Source: a virus
Length of the DNA: 22,200 nt
Direction: 5' to 3' (one strand)
IMG/VR virus record: IMGVR_UViG_3300024343_000125
Coordinates: 1-22,200 of that record
The translations under genes were made by a program, and so were the position numbers. Of this stretch, positions 1 through 5,200 are shown one piece after another; within the stretch, counting starts at the first letter, position 1; each line of letters begins with the position of its first letter. The notes under the pieces are model-generated. The model saw nothing but the letters and a program-made list of their open reading frames with translations, made no database searches and was not told where the DNA came from.

Positions 1-184
1 AAGCAAAGACAGGATTAGAATAACTTACCTGTTGAATTTTGGTGGGGAATCCCGAAGAACTAATATCACCCATACCAAATGTCTCTTGTGCTAATGTAAA
101 TGGCTTATTAAGTCTATCTTTAATCATATCTACCTCAGACTTAGGTCCTTGGATAGTCAATGTGTTATAACACCAATTTGGCAT
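1..184 (-). CDS. DUF1281/YubB-like small protein, C-terminus cut by window edge
   Basis: Only the first 61 codons are present; the gene runs off the left edge. The start MPNWCYNTLTI followed by QGP matches the typical N-terminus of the DUF1281 (YubB, ferredoxin-like fold) proteins common in phages and plasmids, which begin MPNWC.N.L.I.G. Their function is not established. The start is set by a leader with CAACGAAAGG about 8 bases upstream of the ATG. The gene has its own promoter of the TGTCAG-N10-TATAAT type at 212-233, inside the end of the preceding gene. Family recognition is from memory of the motif and was not searched. Confidence 0.75.
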   Translation of the reverse strand, partial: MPNWCYNTLTIQGPKSEVDMIKDRLNKPFTLAQETFGMGDISSSGFPTKIQQVSYSNPVFA

Positions 185-211
185 TTTATATCCTTTCGTT
201 GATATGTGATT

Positions 212-233
212 ATTATATACTAGACCACTGACA
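212..233 (-). promoter_or_regulatory. TGTCAG-N10-TATAAT promoter
   Basis: TGTCAG at 228-233 and TATAAT at 212-217 on the minus strand, with exactly 10 bp between. It drives the gene starting at 184 and overlaps the last codons and stop of the gene at 220-483. Confidence 0.7.
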
Positions 234-483
234 AATACTTATCAATTTTCCTTATTTCATCTTCTCTTTTTTTACTCTTATATTTTTTTACAATTTTTTT
301 TCTAGCATTTGAGCAGGCAAACCATCCTTTATTTTTAGTGCTCAAATAGATCAAAAGTACATCTCCGCATATAGAGCATTCTCCTATTTGATTAGATTTA
401 ATAGATTTGTCTTGTTTAGTAATATGATGAGCATTGCTATCAGTTGTTACTATTACTCGATTCCCCTCAATTTTTATTGCCAT
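220..483 (-). CDS. small basic protein with CxxC motif, leaderless
   Basis: An 87-residue protein of unknown function. It has a CSICG knuckle near residue 36, a further cysteine near residue 57 in FACSN, and a lysine/arginine-rich C-terminal third, which would suit a nucleic-acid-binding mini zinc protein; this is inference. A longer reading from 561 exists, but the -10 box TATAAT at 490-495 lies exactly 6 bases before the ATG at 483, so transcription would begin at or next to the start codon. I therefore choose 483 and call the mRNA leaderless. The longer frame would contain its own promoter. Confidence 0.6.
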   Translation of the reverse strand: MAIKIEGNRVIVTTDSNAHHITKQDKSIKSNQIGECSICGDVLLIYLSTKNKGWFACSNARKKIVKKYKSKKREDEIRKIDKYLSVV

Positions 484-489
484 TAGAGA

Positions 490-511
490 ATTATATATGA
501 GACCACTGACA
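490..511 (-). promoter_or_regulatory. TGTCAG-N10-TATAAT promoter, leaderless start
   Basis: TGTCAG at 506-511, TATAAT at 490-495, 10 bp apart. The ATG at 483 is 6 bases below the -10 box, so the transcript should have no leader. Confidence 0.7.
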
Positions 512-546
512 TTTGGAATAGAAAGCTTCTGTGATTCCCGCCACAT

Positions 547-562
547 AGTGGCCAAGATCACA
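547..562. promoter_or_regulatory. degenerate CRP-like palindrome
   Basis: AGTGG-N6-TCACA, 8 of 10 matches to TGTGA-N6-TCACA. It is centred 64.5 bp upstream of the -10 box at 490-495 and is followed by the same AAAATTCCAGGGG flank as the better sites at 7195 and 5782. It is weak alone; the flank and position support it. Confidence 0.4.
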
Positions 563-626
563 AAATTCCAGGGGATTTAAATTTGACTTCTTAAATAGAA
601 ATTGCTACCCTCTGTCTTTTGCGGGC

Positions 627-652
627 AAAAAAAATCCCAGCATAAGCTGGGA
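627..652 (-). terminator. rho-independent terminator of the small RNA
   Basis: Minus-strand stem of 7 bp (TCCCAGC with GCTGGGA, loop of 4) followed directly by eight T. Confidence 0.85.
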
Positions 653-760
653 ATGTAAAGGCTGCTAGAGTCTACCAACGAAAGTAAAAAGCTCTGCCTT
701 ATTTAACGACTAGGGAAACCTAATAGCCGCACCTCTACTTATAAGAAGGCCCCTGGGCCT
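627..760 (-). ncRNA. probable small RNA with anti-leader loop
   Basis: No open frame fits here, yet the stretch has an extended -10 box TGGTATAAT (767-775) at one end and a textbook rho-independent terminator at the other. The predicted RNA opens with a hairpin (AGGCC-4 nt-GGCCT, 747-760). A second weak hairpin and a long imperfect one at 658-700 follow: 5 bp, a 4-nt bulge, 4 bp, a 3-nt bulge, 5 bp, and an 8-nt loop UUUCGUUG at 676-683. A pair in the inner stem is G-U on the minus strand but C-A on the plus strand, which supports minus-strand RNA. The loop and closing bases complement CAACGAAA, the ribosome binding region of many early leaders in this window (11 continuous pairs with the leader of the gene starting at 4771). 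A trans-acting regulator is the natural guess. It could instead be the 3' untranslated part of the operon ending at 768. Confidence 0.55.
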
Positions 761-766
761 ACTTAA

Positions 767-775
767 ATTATACCA
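767..775 (-). promoter_or_regulatory. extended -10 promoter TGGTATAAT
   Basis: TGG immediately before TATAAT. It overlaps the stop codon of the gene at 768-1133 and predicts a start near 760 for the small RNA. No -35 box is visible. The same extended box stands at 9391 and, as TGGTAGAAT, at 13745 and 15743. Confidence 0.5.
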
Positions 776-1133
776 TAACTAGTCGACTGTATTTTTGTAC
801 AAAATCGGCTAATGATAAACTAAATACTTCTGTGGTTAGGTCCTCTTCAAACAATGTAAATGTTTTAGCGGTCCAGTTAATTACAGGAATTTTGTGCTCG
901 TTGTCTAGAATTCTATCAACGCTTAAGCCCCAGCCTGTTTCAGACTTCCAGTCTTCTCCAATTAGATTAGAGATAGCAATACGTGTGGCATATGATTCAT
1001 CCTGCCACCTTGGCTCTGCAGCACTTACAGCGCTAGCCAAGTTTGCTAACATCTCATGGCCCGCCCAGTGCCCGTACAAAAAGATTGTGTTGCCGTCAGA
1101 TTGCTTGAATCCGAAGTTTGCTCTGTCTCCCAT
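768..1133 (-). CDS. conserved actinophage-type protein of unknown function
   Basis: A 121-residue soluble protein beginning MGDRANFGFKQSDG, with YGHWAGHEML near residue 20, YATRIAISNLIG near residue 48 and DNEHKIPVINW near residue 77. I recognise this pattern from conserved hypothetical proteins of actinobacteriophages; no function is established. It is the last gene of a five-gene operon (from 2363 down to 768) and starts one base after the stop of the gene above it. The TATAAT of the small-RNA promoter overlaps its stop codon. Confidence 0.8.
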   Translation of the reverse strand: MGDRANFGFKQSDGNTIFLYGHWAGHEMLANLASAVSAAEPRWQDESYATRIAISNLIGEDWKSETGWGLSVDRILDNEHKIPVINWTAKTFTLFEEDLTTEVFSLSLADFVQKYSRLVMV

Positions 1134-1134
1134 T

Positions 1135-1344
1135 TTATTCCGCCGTTTCTAGTATAGGTGTTGGTTCTTCTATTTTGTTTAAGTCTATCACTTCATAAGC
1201 GACCTTGTCAAGGCCTGCTTTGCTTGCATTGTAGTGGTGCCCGCAAAAGAATAACTCTCCTTCTACAAGCTTAACTAAATACATTGCTTGTGCTGTACCG
1301 CATTGATCACAGCCAATCCATCTTGTTAGATCTTCCGTTGTCAT
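1135..1344 (-). CDS. DUF7455-like small zinc-ribbon protein
   Basis: A 69-residue protein with CDQCG at residues 12-16 and FFCGHHYN near residue 33. The C-x2-C...CGHH layout with a hydrophobic strand between matches DUF7455 proteins common in actinobacteria and their phages (recalled, not searched). It probably binds one zinc ion; its role is unknown. Its ATG overlaps the TGA of the gene at 1341-1487 by ATGA, which indicates translational coupling. Confidence 0.75.
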   Translation of the reverse strand: MTTEDLTRWIGCDQCGTAQAMYLVKLVEGELFFCGHHYNASKAGLDKVAYEVIDLNKIEEPTPILETAE

Positions 1345-1487
1345 AGTTGTCCGCCTTCTATCATTTCAGATATTCTATCTAGAATCCAAGAATCGATATC
1401 CATGATGTCAATCTCTGATAACTTCTCCATCATTTCTTCACGAGCAAACTTGTACCCGTCTGTGAATCCATCCTTGTAGTCTGACAT
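1341..1487 (-). CDS. 48-residue acidic microprotein
   Basis: A short gene starting MSDYKDGFTDGYKFAREEMM and ending in GGQL. It is acidic and probably helical, with no membrane segment or cysteine. Its ribosome binding site GGGAG lies in the last codons of the preceding gene (stop at 1489), and its stop overlaps the next start as ATGA. The exact fit into the operon is the main support. Function unknown. Confidence 0.65.
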   Translation of the reverse strand: MSDYKDGFTDGYKFAREEMMEKLSEIDIMDIDSWILDRISEMIEGGQL

Positions 1488-1488
1488 T

Positions 1489-1701
1489 TTATCTCCCTGT
1501 ATATCCTGTTGGCTCGTAGTCTGATATGTATGATTCTGTTAAATTATACTTATCACGAATGCGACTTACCTTCTCAATACTACCAGTTCCAATGTTGAAA
1601 GTCAACGGTGCGATTGTCATTGGGTCCAACCCAAGCAACTCCGCATCCCAGGTAGCCCTCGCAAAGGCTACCTGGTTTGGAGCGGTTAACTCAAAGTACA
1701 T
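1489..1701 (-). CDS. hypothetical protein, 70 aa
   Basis: A 70-residue protein of unknown function that starts MYFELTAPNQ and ends YEPTGYTGR. No motif is recognised. The start ATG shares its first A and T with the stop of the preceding gene (TAATG), and the next gene follows one base after its stop. Coupled translation within the 2363-768 operon is likely. Confidence 0.65.
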   Translation of the reverse strand: MYFELTAPNQVAFARATWDAELLGLDPMTIAPLTFNIGTGSIEKVSRIRDKYNLTESYISDYEPTGYTGR

Positions 1702-2159
1702 TAGGCTTCACGCACATGACACACTTCGGTGTCATCAATTGTTATGTTGCCATTGTTTGAATCAGCATAAAGAGCATCTGTGACTTCTGAATCTAAATCT
1801 AATTCATAATCAGAATCAAGAATGTTGTATGTATATGTTCCGCTAACCTCAAGAGTTGCGGTGAAAAGAACTTCTCGAACTAGTTCAATGCCAAGCGCTT
1901 CAGCAATTGCACGTAGTGTATCTTGGTCATCTGAATCAGCATATGCCTCAGTAATAATATCTTTAACAGTATTAATCTTAGACTGAAGAGTAGTTACATT
2001 CTTCTGTGATTGACGTCCATTGTGTAGGTCCCACTCAAGAGATGCGACCTTGTCTGTTGCATATTCAGCATCTGAATAACCACGGATTACTTTGTAGGTA
2101 ACCAATAGGTTAGGGTTGTATGTATCAGGGATTGGTGATGTTGTTACTGTTGATTCCAT
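1701..2159 (-). CDS. nested in-frame product (C-terminal domain alone)
   Basis: Within the gene at 1701-2363, a complete TGTCAG-N10-TACAAT promoter (2191-2212) is followed by an early-type leader (AAACGAAAGAGGAAC) and an ATG at 2157-2159 in the same frame. This would give a 152-residue protein, MESTVTTSPIPDTY onward, without the zinc ribbon. Other genes of this block show the same order of promoter, AACGAAAG leader and ATG, so I believe this start is used. It could even be the main product, with the longer reading minor. Confidence 0.55.
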   Translation of the reverse strand: MESTVTTSPIPDTYNPNLLVTYKVIRGYSDAEYATDKVASLEWDLHNGRQSQKNVTTLQSKINTVKDIITEAYADSDDQDTLRAIAEALGIELVREVLFTATLEVSGTYTYNILDSDYELDLDSEVTDALYADSNNGNITIDDTEVCHVREA

Positions 2160-2363
2160 TTGTTCCTCTTTCGTTTGGTTTGAAGGTGCAATTGTAGCAT
2201 GCTCCACTGACACCAAGGTGGTCTTACGGCCACACGGGCATGTGAGTTCTGTCACACCTGATGGGAATCCGAACCCATCAGATGATGTTAGTTCTATTAA
2301 GCAATCGCATTCATCTGGGTCGCAGACAAATGTATATTTAGATGATACTAGTTCGTTGGTCAT
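1701..2363 (-). CDS. two-part protein: N-terminal zinc ribbon, acidic C-terminal part; leaderless
   Basis: A 220-residue protein. Residues 1-60 carry a cysteine cluster CDPDECDC (about residues 14-21) and CPCGR (about 42-46), a plausible single zinc ribbon. Residues 69-220 form an acidic domain with a helical stretch (TTLQSKINTVKDIITEAYAD) and a Thr/Asp-rich end. The function is not recognised. The start at 2363 is chosen because the -10 box TACAAT at 2370-2375 is exactly 6 bases upstream, which makes the mRNA leaderless; an open reading to 2396 lies above the promoter. A second promoter and ribosome binding site inside the gene predict a shorter product from 2159 in the same frame. It is first in the operon down to 768. 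Confidence 0.65.
   Translation of the reverse strand: MTNELVSSKYTFVCDPDECDCLIELTSSDGFGFPSGVTELTCPCGRKTTLVSVEHATIAPSNQTKEEQMESTVTTSPIPDTYNPNLLVTYKVIRGYSDAEYATDKVASLEWDLHNGRQSQKNVTTLQSKINTVKDIITEAYADSDDQDTLRAIAEALGIELVREVLFTATLEVSGTYTYNILDSDYELDLDSEVTDALYADSNNGNITIDDTEVCHVREA
2191..2212 (-). promoter_or_regulatory. TGTCAG-N10-TACAAT promoter inside a gene
   Basis: TGTCAG at 2207-2212 and TACAAT at 2191-2196 (with TGC before it, so extended), 10 bp apart. It lies within the coding region of 1701-2363 and points at the in-frame start at 2159. Confidence 0.65.
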
Positions 2364-2369
2364 GGAAGA

Positions 2370-2391
2370 ATTGTACCAGGGCCCACTGACA
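2370..2391 (-). promoter_or_regulatory. TGTCAG-N10-TACAAT promoter, leaderless start
   Basis: TGTCAG at 2386-2391, TACAAT at 2370-2375, 10 bp apart. The ATG at 2363 is 6 bases below the -10 box. Confidence 0.7.
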
Positions 2392-2407
2392 TTCACAATA
2401 GATTCCA

Positions 2408-2427
2408 GGGGATTTTTTATGATCCCC
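2408..2427. terminator. hairpin in the tRNA-Asp to operon gap
   Basis: GGGGAT pairs with ATCCCC around an 8-base loop. Its place between the tRNA and the next promoter suggests a second terminator or an operator; no T-run follows on the minus strand. Confidence 0.3.
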
Positions 2428-2428
2428 G

Positions 2429-2444
2429 TATGATAAAAATCACA
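2429..2444. promoter_or_regulatory. CRP-like palindrome
   Basis: TATGA-N6-TCACA, 9 of 10 matches to the CRP/GlxR pattern, centred 66.5 bp upstream of the -10 box at 2370-2375. It overlaps the tail of the tRNA terminator. Confidence 0.5.
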
Positions 2445-2460
2445 CCCGCAACATTGCGGG
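2434..2460 (-). terminator. terminator after tRNA-Asp
   Basis: Minus-strand hairpin CCCGCA-4 nt-TGCGGG, then TGTGA and five T, about 20 bases below the tRNA 3' end. Confidence 0.6.
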
Positions 2461-2479
2461 CATTGTCGACAAATCTATT

Positions 2480-2556
2480 TGGCGACCCCTACGGGACTTG
2501 AACCCGTGGCCTCTACCGTGACAGGGTAGCGCTCTAACCAACTGAGCTAAGAGATC
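2480..2556 (-). tRNA. tRNA-Asp (GTC), CCA encoded
   Basis: Complete cloverleaf on the minus strand. The 7-bp acceptor stem is GATCTCT with AGGGGTC, with G-U wobbles. The D arm is GCTC...GAGC, the anticodon stem is CTACC/GGTAG with loop CTGTCAC giving anticodon GTC, and the T arm is ACGGG-TTCAAGT-CCCGT. The discriminator is G and the 3' CCA is encoded (2480-2482). It lies below the DUF932 gene, with which it may be co-transcribed. A phage-encoded tRNA-Asp would supplement host decoding of GAC/GAT codons. Confidence 0.95.
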
Positions 2557-2595
2557 GTGCAGGCAGTTTTAAATCATGCCTAGGATTTTTATTTA

Positions 2596-3603
2596 TTAAA
2601 ACGCAGAAATTAATTTCTTAATTTTATTTTTTTCTGCGGTTAAGATTGGGTCAAACCCTGATGCACCCGCCATGAGTGTTTCAGCGTTTCCACGTGATGA
2701 ACGATAGTAATCAAGGCGTTCAGTAAGTGCATTAAACGCACCCCATTTTGTGCCCTTGATATTAGCGTTAGTTGGTGAGTTATGATAAAGGTCATCAAGC
2801 AGAACAACCTTATTTTCCCACTTAGTTAGCGCAACTTTTGCTGCATCCTTGTCTGGCTTAGGATAGATTGTCTGAATCAACTTAGAAAATTCAGCATCAG
2901 TAATTGCTTGTGAGTAAAGAGATTTTGCTTCTGCTTCAAACTCATCAAAGTAACCAAGCGCAAGACCAAGGGTCTCACGTGCAACTTGAATGCGACCTTC
3001 AACAGATTGTGTATGACGAATTTTGAATGATTGCTTAGCATTACGCATTGCAAGATTCAAAGTGTTTTGGCATACAACACGAACAGGTGTAACCGCTGCT
3101 TGAACAGCAACAGAGCCGTCATGAGATGTCCAAACAATAAGATATAATTTTGTCTCATCATTTGCACCTTGTGGGTCAAGCACCATTGTGCGGGGAATAT
3201 CAACAGTTCCAAACACAACTTTACCCTTTTTTAGAGAACCAGCAGATTCCCAACGGCAGTCAGCGTTAGCATCATGAATTGCATCAGCGAATGCAAACAA
3301 TTCTTCATTCTGCACAGGCTTGTAACGCTTTCCAACAGTTGCAAGAACATCAGTTCCGCCATTGAATGGGTTATCACGAATGACAAGAGATGCATTCGAT
3401 ACATCATTCCAAGATTCTGAAATGTGGTCAGTTAGTGGAGACAAGCGAACATTCCAATTTGCCAATTTTGCTTCTTCAAGCATTAGGGCAGTTGTAACTT
3501 CCTCATCTTTTGTAAAGATGCGATTTGCAAGGTTGTGCCAAGCAGGAGCGCCACGCAAAGCGAATGCAACTTCGCCATTTTCGGTTTCGAGATTATGAGC
3601 CAT
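2596..3603 (-). CDS. DUF932 phage/plasmid-like protein
   Basis: A 335-residue soluble protein. The start MAHNLETENGEVAFALRG and the early APAWHNLANRI, followed by a middle part with TVDIPRTMVLDPQG and AVTPVRVVCQNTLNLAM, are hallmarks of DUF932 (TIGR03299, phage/plasmid-like protein). The motif RVVCxNTLxxA is the best marker (about residues 178-190). The family is widespread in phages and plasmids; its biochemical role is not established, although a link to DNA transactions is often proposed. The length is usual for the family. The gene stands alone behind its own TGTCAG promoter (3631-3652), CRP-like site and DnaA boxes, with leader TAACGAAAGG. Confidence 0.9.
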   Translation of the reverse strand: MAHNLETENGEVAFALRGAPAWHNLANRIFTKDEEVTTALMLEEAKLANWNVRLSPLTDHISESWNDVSNASLVIRDNPFNGGTDVLATVGKRYKPVQNEELFAFADAIHDANADCRWESAGSLKKGKVVFGTVDIPRTMVLDPQGANDETKLYLIVWTSHDGSVAVQAAVTPVRVVCQNTLNLAMRNAKQSFKIRHTQSVEGRIQVARETLGLALGYFDEFEAEAKSLYSQAITDAEFSKLIQTIYPKPDKDAAKVALTKWENKVVLLDDLYHNSPTNANIKGTKWGAFNALTERLDYYRSSRGNAETLMAGASGFDPILTAEKNKIKKLISAF

Positions 3604-3630
3604 TTTTTACCTTTCGTTAGATTAGTTGCA

Positions 3631-3652
3631 ATTATAGCAGGGGGGTCTGACA
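3631..3652 (-). promoter_or_regulatory. TGTCAG-N10-TATAAT promoter
   Basis: TGTCAG at 3647-3652, TATAAT at 3631-3636, 10 bp apart, with TGC before the -10 box. It drives the DUF932 gene through a leader of about 20 bases. Confidence 0.75.
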
Positions 3653-3690
3653 TTATCAATAGTTAGATGCAATATATCCCAATTGATCCA

Positions 3691-3706
3691 TGTGATCAAT
3701 CTCACA
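3691..3706. promoter_or_regulatory. CRP/GlxR-like operator
   Basis: Perfect TGTGA-N6-TCACA, centred 67.5 bp upstream of the -10 box at 3631-3636. It overlaps a second inverted repeat (ATTGATC with GATCAAT, 3682-3700). Confidence 0.65.
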
Positions 3707-3718
3707 ATTTTCCAGGAG

Positions 3719-3750
3719 TTTTCCACAGCCTGCCGTAAGCCTGTGGATAA
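3719..3750. promoter_or_regulatory. inverted pair of DnaA boxes
   Basis: TGTGGATAA at 3742-3750 is the complement of the consensus DnaA box TTATCCACA. TTTTCCACA at 3719-3727, one mismatch, faces it. Together they form a hairpin with a 7-bp stem. They could bind host DnaA as a regulatory or replication site, or be only a hairpin. Confidence 0.5.
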
Positions 3751-3771
3751 CCCCGCAGCTTTGTGGGCATT

Positions 3772-3777
3772 GTCGAC
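3772..3777. other. GTCGAC in a 12-bp palindrome
   Basis: ATTGTCGACAAT is a perfect palindrome at 3769-3780. A near copy stands at 2462-2472 in the same relative place, just outside a GCCCACA/GCCCGCA hairpin. It may be a protein site; no known owner. Confidence 0.3.
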
Positions 3778-3781
3778 AATT

Positions 3782-3805
3782 GGGGCGGGAATAGGATCCC
3801 GCCCC
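3782..3805. terminator. strong GC hairpin terminator without T-run
   Basis: GGGGCGGGA pairs with TCCCGCCCC around 6 bases, just below the stop of the gene at 3811-4038. No T-run follows on the minus strand, but hairpins of this shape are used as terminators in actinobacteria. Confidence 0.6.
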
Positions 3806-3810
3806 GTTAA

Positions 3811-4038
3811 TCAAATTACTTTATATTTATTTACAACCGCTTCATCAAGAAACATTGCAGTTGTCTTTTTCTTTTTTACATTATCAAATACATAAGCATT
3901 TACTTTACCGCTAAACTTACGCAGATTAGAAAATACTAATTCAGTTAGATACTCTTTATCAACGCCGCTATCTGAATAAATAGTTACATCATTCATTTTG
4001 TTTGCGTCATAGATTTCTACACGATAACGATTTTTCAT
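3811..4038 (-). CDS. hypothetical protein, 75 aa
   Basis: A small basic protein starting MKNRYRVEIYDANKMNDV, with a run of four lysines near residue 55 and no cysteine or membrane segment. The first part (RYRVEIYD, DVTIYSDSG) looks like alternating beta strands. Function unknown. The ribosome binding site GAGAAAG is about 8 bases upstream. A -10 box TATACT (4066-4071) lies beside the terminator hairpin of the preceding gene, so it appears to have its own promoter. A strong hairpin ends the unit. Confidence 0.65.
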   Translation of the reverse strand: MKNRYRVEIYDANKMNDVTIYSDSGVDKEYLTELVFSNLRKFSGKVNAYVFDNVKKKKTTAMFLDEAVVNKYKVI

Positions 4039-4065
4039 TTTGGTCTTTCTCTAGTAGGGATAAGA

Positions 4066-4071
4066 AGTATA
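4066..4071 (-). promoter_or_regulatory. -10 box TATACT beside a terminator hairpin
   Basis: TATACT with TGT before it. The sequence 10 bp further up is AGCTAG rather than TGTCAG, so this is not a member of the main promoter family. It is placed to drive the gene starting at 4038. Confidence 0.4.
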
Positions 4072-4076
4072 ACATT

Positions 4077-4101
4077 GGGGGCTAGCTTTTGTCTAGCCCC
4101 C
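4077..4101. terminator. GC hairpin, terminator for the 4108 gene
   Basis: Nine perfect pairs, GGGGGCTAG with CTAGCCCCC, around a 7-base loop directly below the stop at 4108. The following bases run into the TATACT box of the next gene. Confidence 0.65.
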
Positions 4102-4107
4102 ATAAGA

Positions 4108-4290
4108 TTATGCGCCGATTTTTACCATTGCCCAACGCAGACCATTTTCTGTATTCAATCCAAGTTTAGTTAGTGTTGGACGAATAGAAATGATTTCTGT
4201 GATGGTGCCAGTAATTCCTGATTTACCAGTTGTGAATACATCTCCCTTGCGGTAGAAGCGACCCTTAGCAGTATCTAGAATTGGTGACAT
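4108..4290 (-). CDS. 60-aa protein, paralogue of the 4909-5082 product
   Basis: The pattern YRKGDVFTT.KSGITGTI.EII...., then L.TENGLRWAMV, recurs in the 57-residue protein at 4909-5082, so the two are paralogues. Such short beta-rich proteins often adopt a KOW/SH3-like barrel; that is a guess. An upstream reading to 4335 exists, but the leader TAACGAAAGGTAATAAA stands directly before the ATG at 4290, which fixes the start. No TGTCAG promoter precedes it; read-through from the gene at 4355-4771 is likely. Confidence 0.7.
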   Translation of the reverse strand: MSPILDTAKGRFYRKGDVFTTGKSGITGTITEIISIRPTLTKLGLNTENGLRWAMVKIGA

Positions 4291-4354
4291 TTTATTACCT
4301 TTCGTTAGTTGGTTGGTTGAGTAGTTTAGCGACATACTCAGGTCGTTGTATTAG

Positions 4355-4771
4355 TTAGAGATAACGAGCAATTTGCTTCATTGTAGAAGCATTTACTGTT
4401 TCCTCATCTGTCATCTTTAGAATTGTGAGAGCATTTGTGATGTCCTCTACAATTTCATTGTATGAGTGCTGGTGCATAACTGTATAATCACGCTCAGGCT
4501 CTTTTGGCAAATCCTTTTCGGATACTGTCAAATCAAAGTCAATGTTGAGTGTGTTATTCCAAGAACGATAAGAGGTGCGAAGGTTCTCTGACTTCTTGAT
4601 GTTTGCGATTGCATAGTCCTGAAGTTCTTTCTGCCAAGCCTTACGAGCCTTTTCATACTTAGCCTCGTTTGCACCTTGCTCTGCGTAGTCCTTTTTGATT
4701 GTTGCTAACTTTGTTTCCAAAGCCTTGATTACCTTTGGTGTTGCCACCTTTACTGTGATTGCTCTGCTCAT
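4355..4771 (-). CDS. hypothetical protein, 138 aa, coiled-coil-like
   Basis: A 138-residue soluble protein of unknown function. Residues 10-70 are rich in Lys, Glu and Ala with heptad-like spacing (ALETKLATIKKDY and KARKAWQKELQDYA), suggesting a helical hairpin or coiled coil. The C-terminal part holds a helix with NEIVEDITNALTIL. The leader CCAACGAAAGGTAA stands directly upstream and gives the longest match (11 bases) to the loop of the candidate small RNA. The promoter is at 4807-4828. Confidence 0.75.
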   Translation of the reverse strand: MSRAITVKVATPKVIKALETKLATIKKDYAEQGANEAKYEKARKAWQKELQDYAIANIKKSENLRTSYRSWNNTLNIDFDLTVSEKDLPKEPERDYTVMHQHSYNEIVEDITNALTILKMTDEETVNASTMKQIARYL

Positions 4772-4806
4772 TTGGTATTACCTTTCGTTGGTTAGTTTGT
4801 TTGAGT

Positions 4807-4828
4807 AGTATAACATAGGGGTCTGACA
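4807..4828 (-). promoter_or_regulatory. TGTCAG-N10-TATACT promoter
   Basis: TGTCAG at 4823-4828, TATACT at 4807-4812, 10 bp apart. No CRP-like palindrome was found at the usual distance upstream; instead a hairpin lies there (GAGAG.GTTCT with AGAAC.CTCTC, about 4842-4881). Confidence 0.65.
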
Positions 4829-4908
4829 TTTCCCCGAAGGGAGAGAGTTCTTACTTACGACATTGGACGAGAACACTCTCTGAAACTGTCCCTGTTTCGT
4901 TTAGCCGT

Positions 4909-5082
4909 TTAGGCTAGGCTATCGGCAAGAACTGTTGTCCAGCGTTCGCCATTGTCTGTTTCCAGACGGACACGCACCGAGCCAGATGCGTTAGGAATAA
5001 TCTCTTTGATTACTCCTGTTTCCTTCGACTTTAGAGTGGTGAATAAATCACCAACCTGATAGGTTTTGTTTCCTAGTGTCAT
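4909..5082 (-). CDS. 57-aa protein, paralogue of the 4108-4290 product
   Basis: It starts MTLGNKTYQVGDLFTTLKSK and continues with TGVIKEIIP and then LETDNGERWTTVLA. It aligns with the 4108-4290 product at Y..GD.FTT.KS..TG.I.EII and L.T.NG.RW..V, so the pair probably arose by duplication. Small, beta-rich, function unknown. The leader AACAGAAAGGAAGC is a variant of the AACGAAAGG leader. The promoter at 5109-5130 and a CRP-like palindrome at 5168 are upstream. Confidence 0.75.
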   Translation of the reverse strand: MTLGNKTYQVGDLFTTLKSKETGVIKEIIPNASGSVRVRLETDNGERWTTVLADSLA

Positions 5083-5108
5083 TTTGCTTCCTTTCTGTTT
5101 AGGGTGTT

Positions 5109-5130
5109 ATTGTAGCAGTTGGGTCTGACA
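5109..5130 (-). promoter_or_regulatory. TGTCAG-N10-TACAAT promoter
   Basis: TGTCAG at 5125-5130, TACAAT at 5109-5114 preceded by TGC, 10 bp apart. It drives the gene starting at 5082. Confidence 0.75.
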
Positions 5131-5167
5131 TTTTCTAGCCCAATCTTATTATTTGAGATACCAAGCG

Positions 5168-5183
5168 TGTGAGTAATCTCACA
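5168..5183. promoter_or_regulatory. CRP/GlxR-like operator, or terminator hairpin
   Basis: Perfect TGTGA-N6-TCACA; the arms extend to 8 bp (5165-5186). It is centred 66.5 bp upstream of the -10 box at 5109. It also lies just below the stop at 5201, so it could act as a hairpin terminator; both are possible. Confidence 0.55.
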
Positions 5184-5200
5184 CGCCTGGTTTTGATCCC

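Noticed and set aside
832-1152. 106-codon plus-strand frame opposite the gene at 768-1133
   Set aside because: Shadow of a recognised minus-strand gene; no ribosome site on the plus strand.
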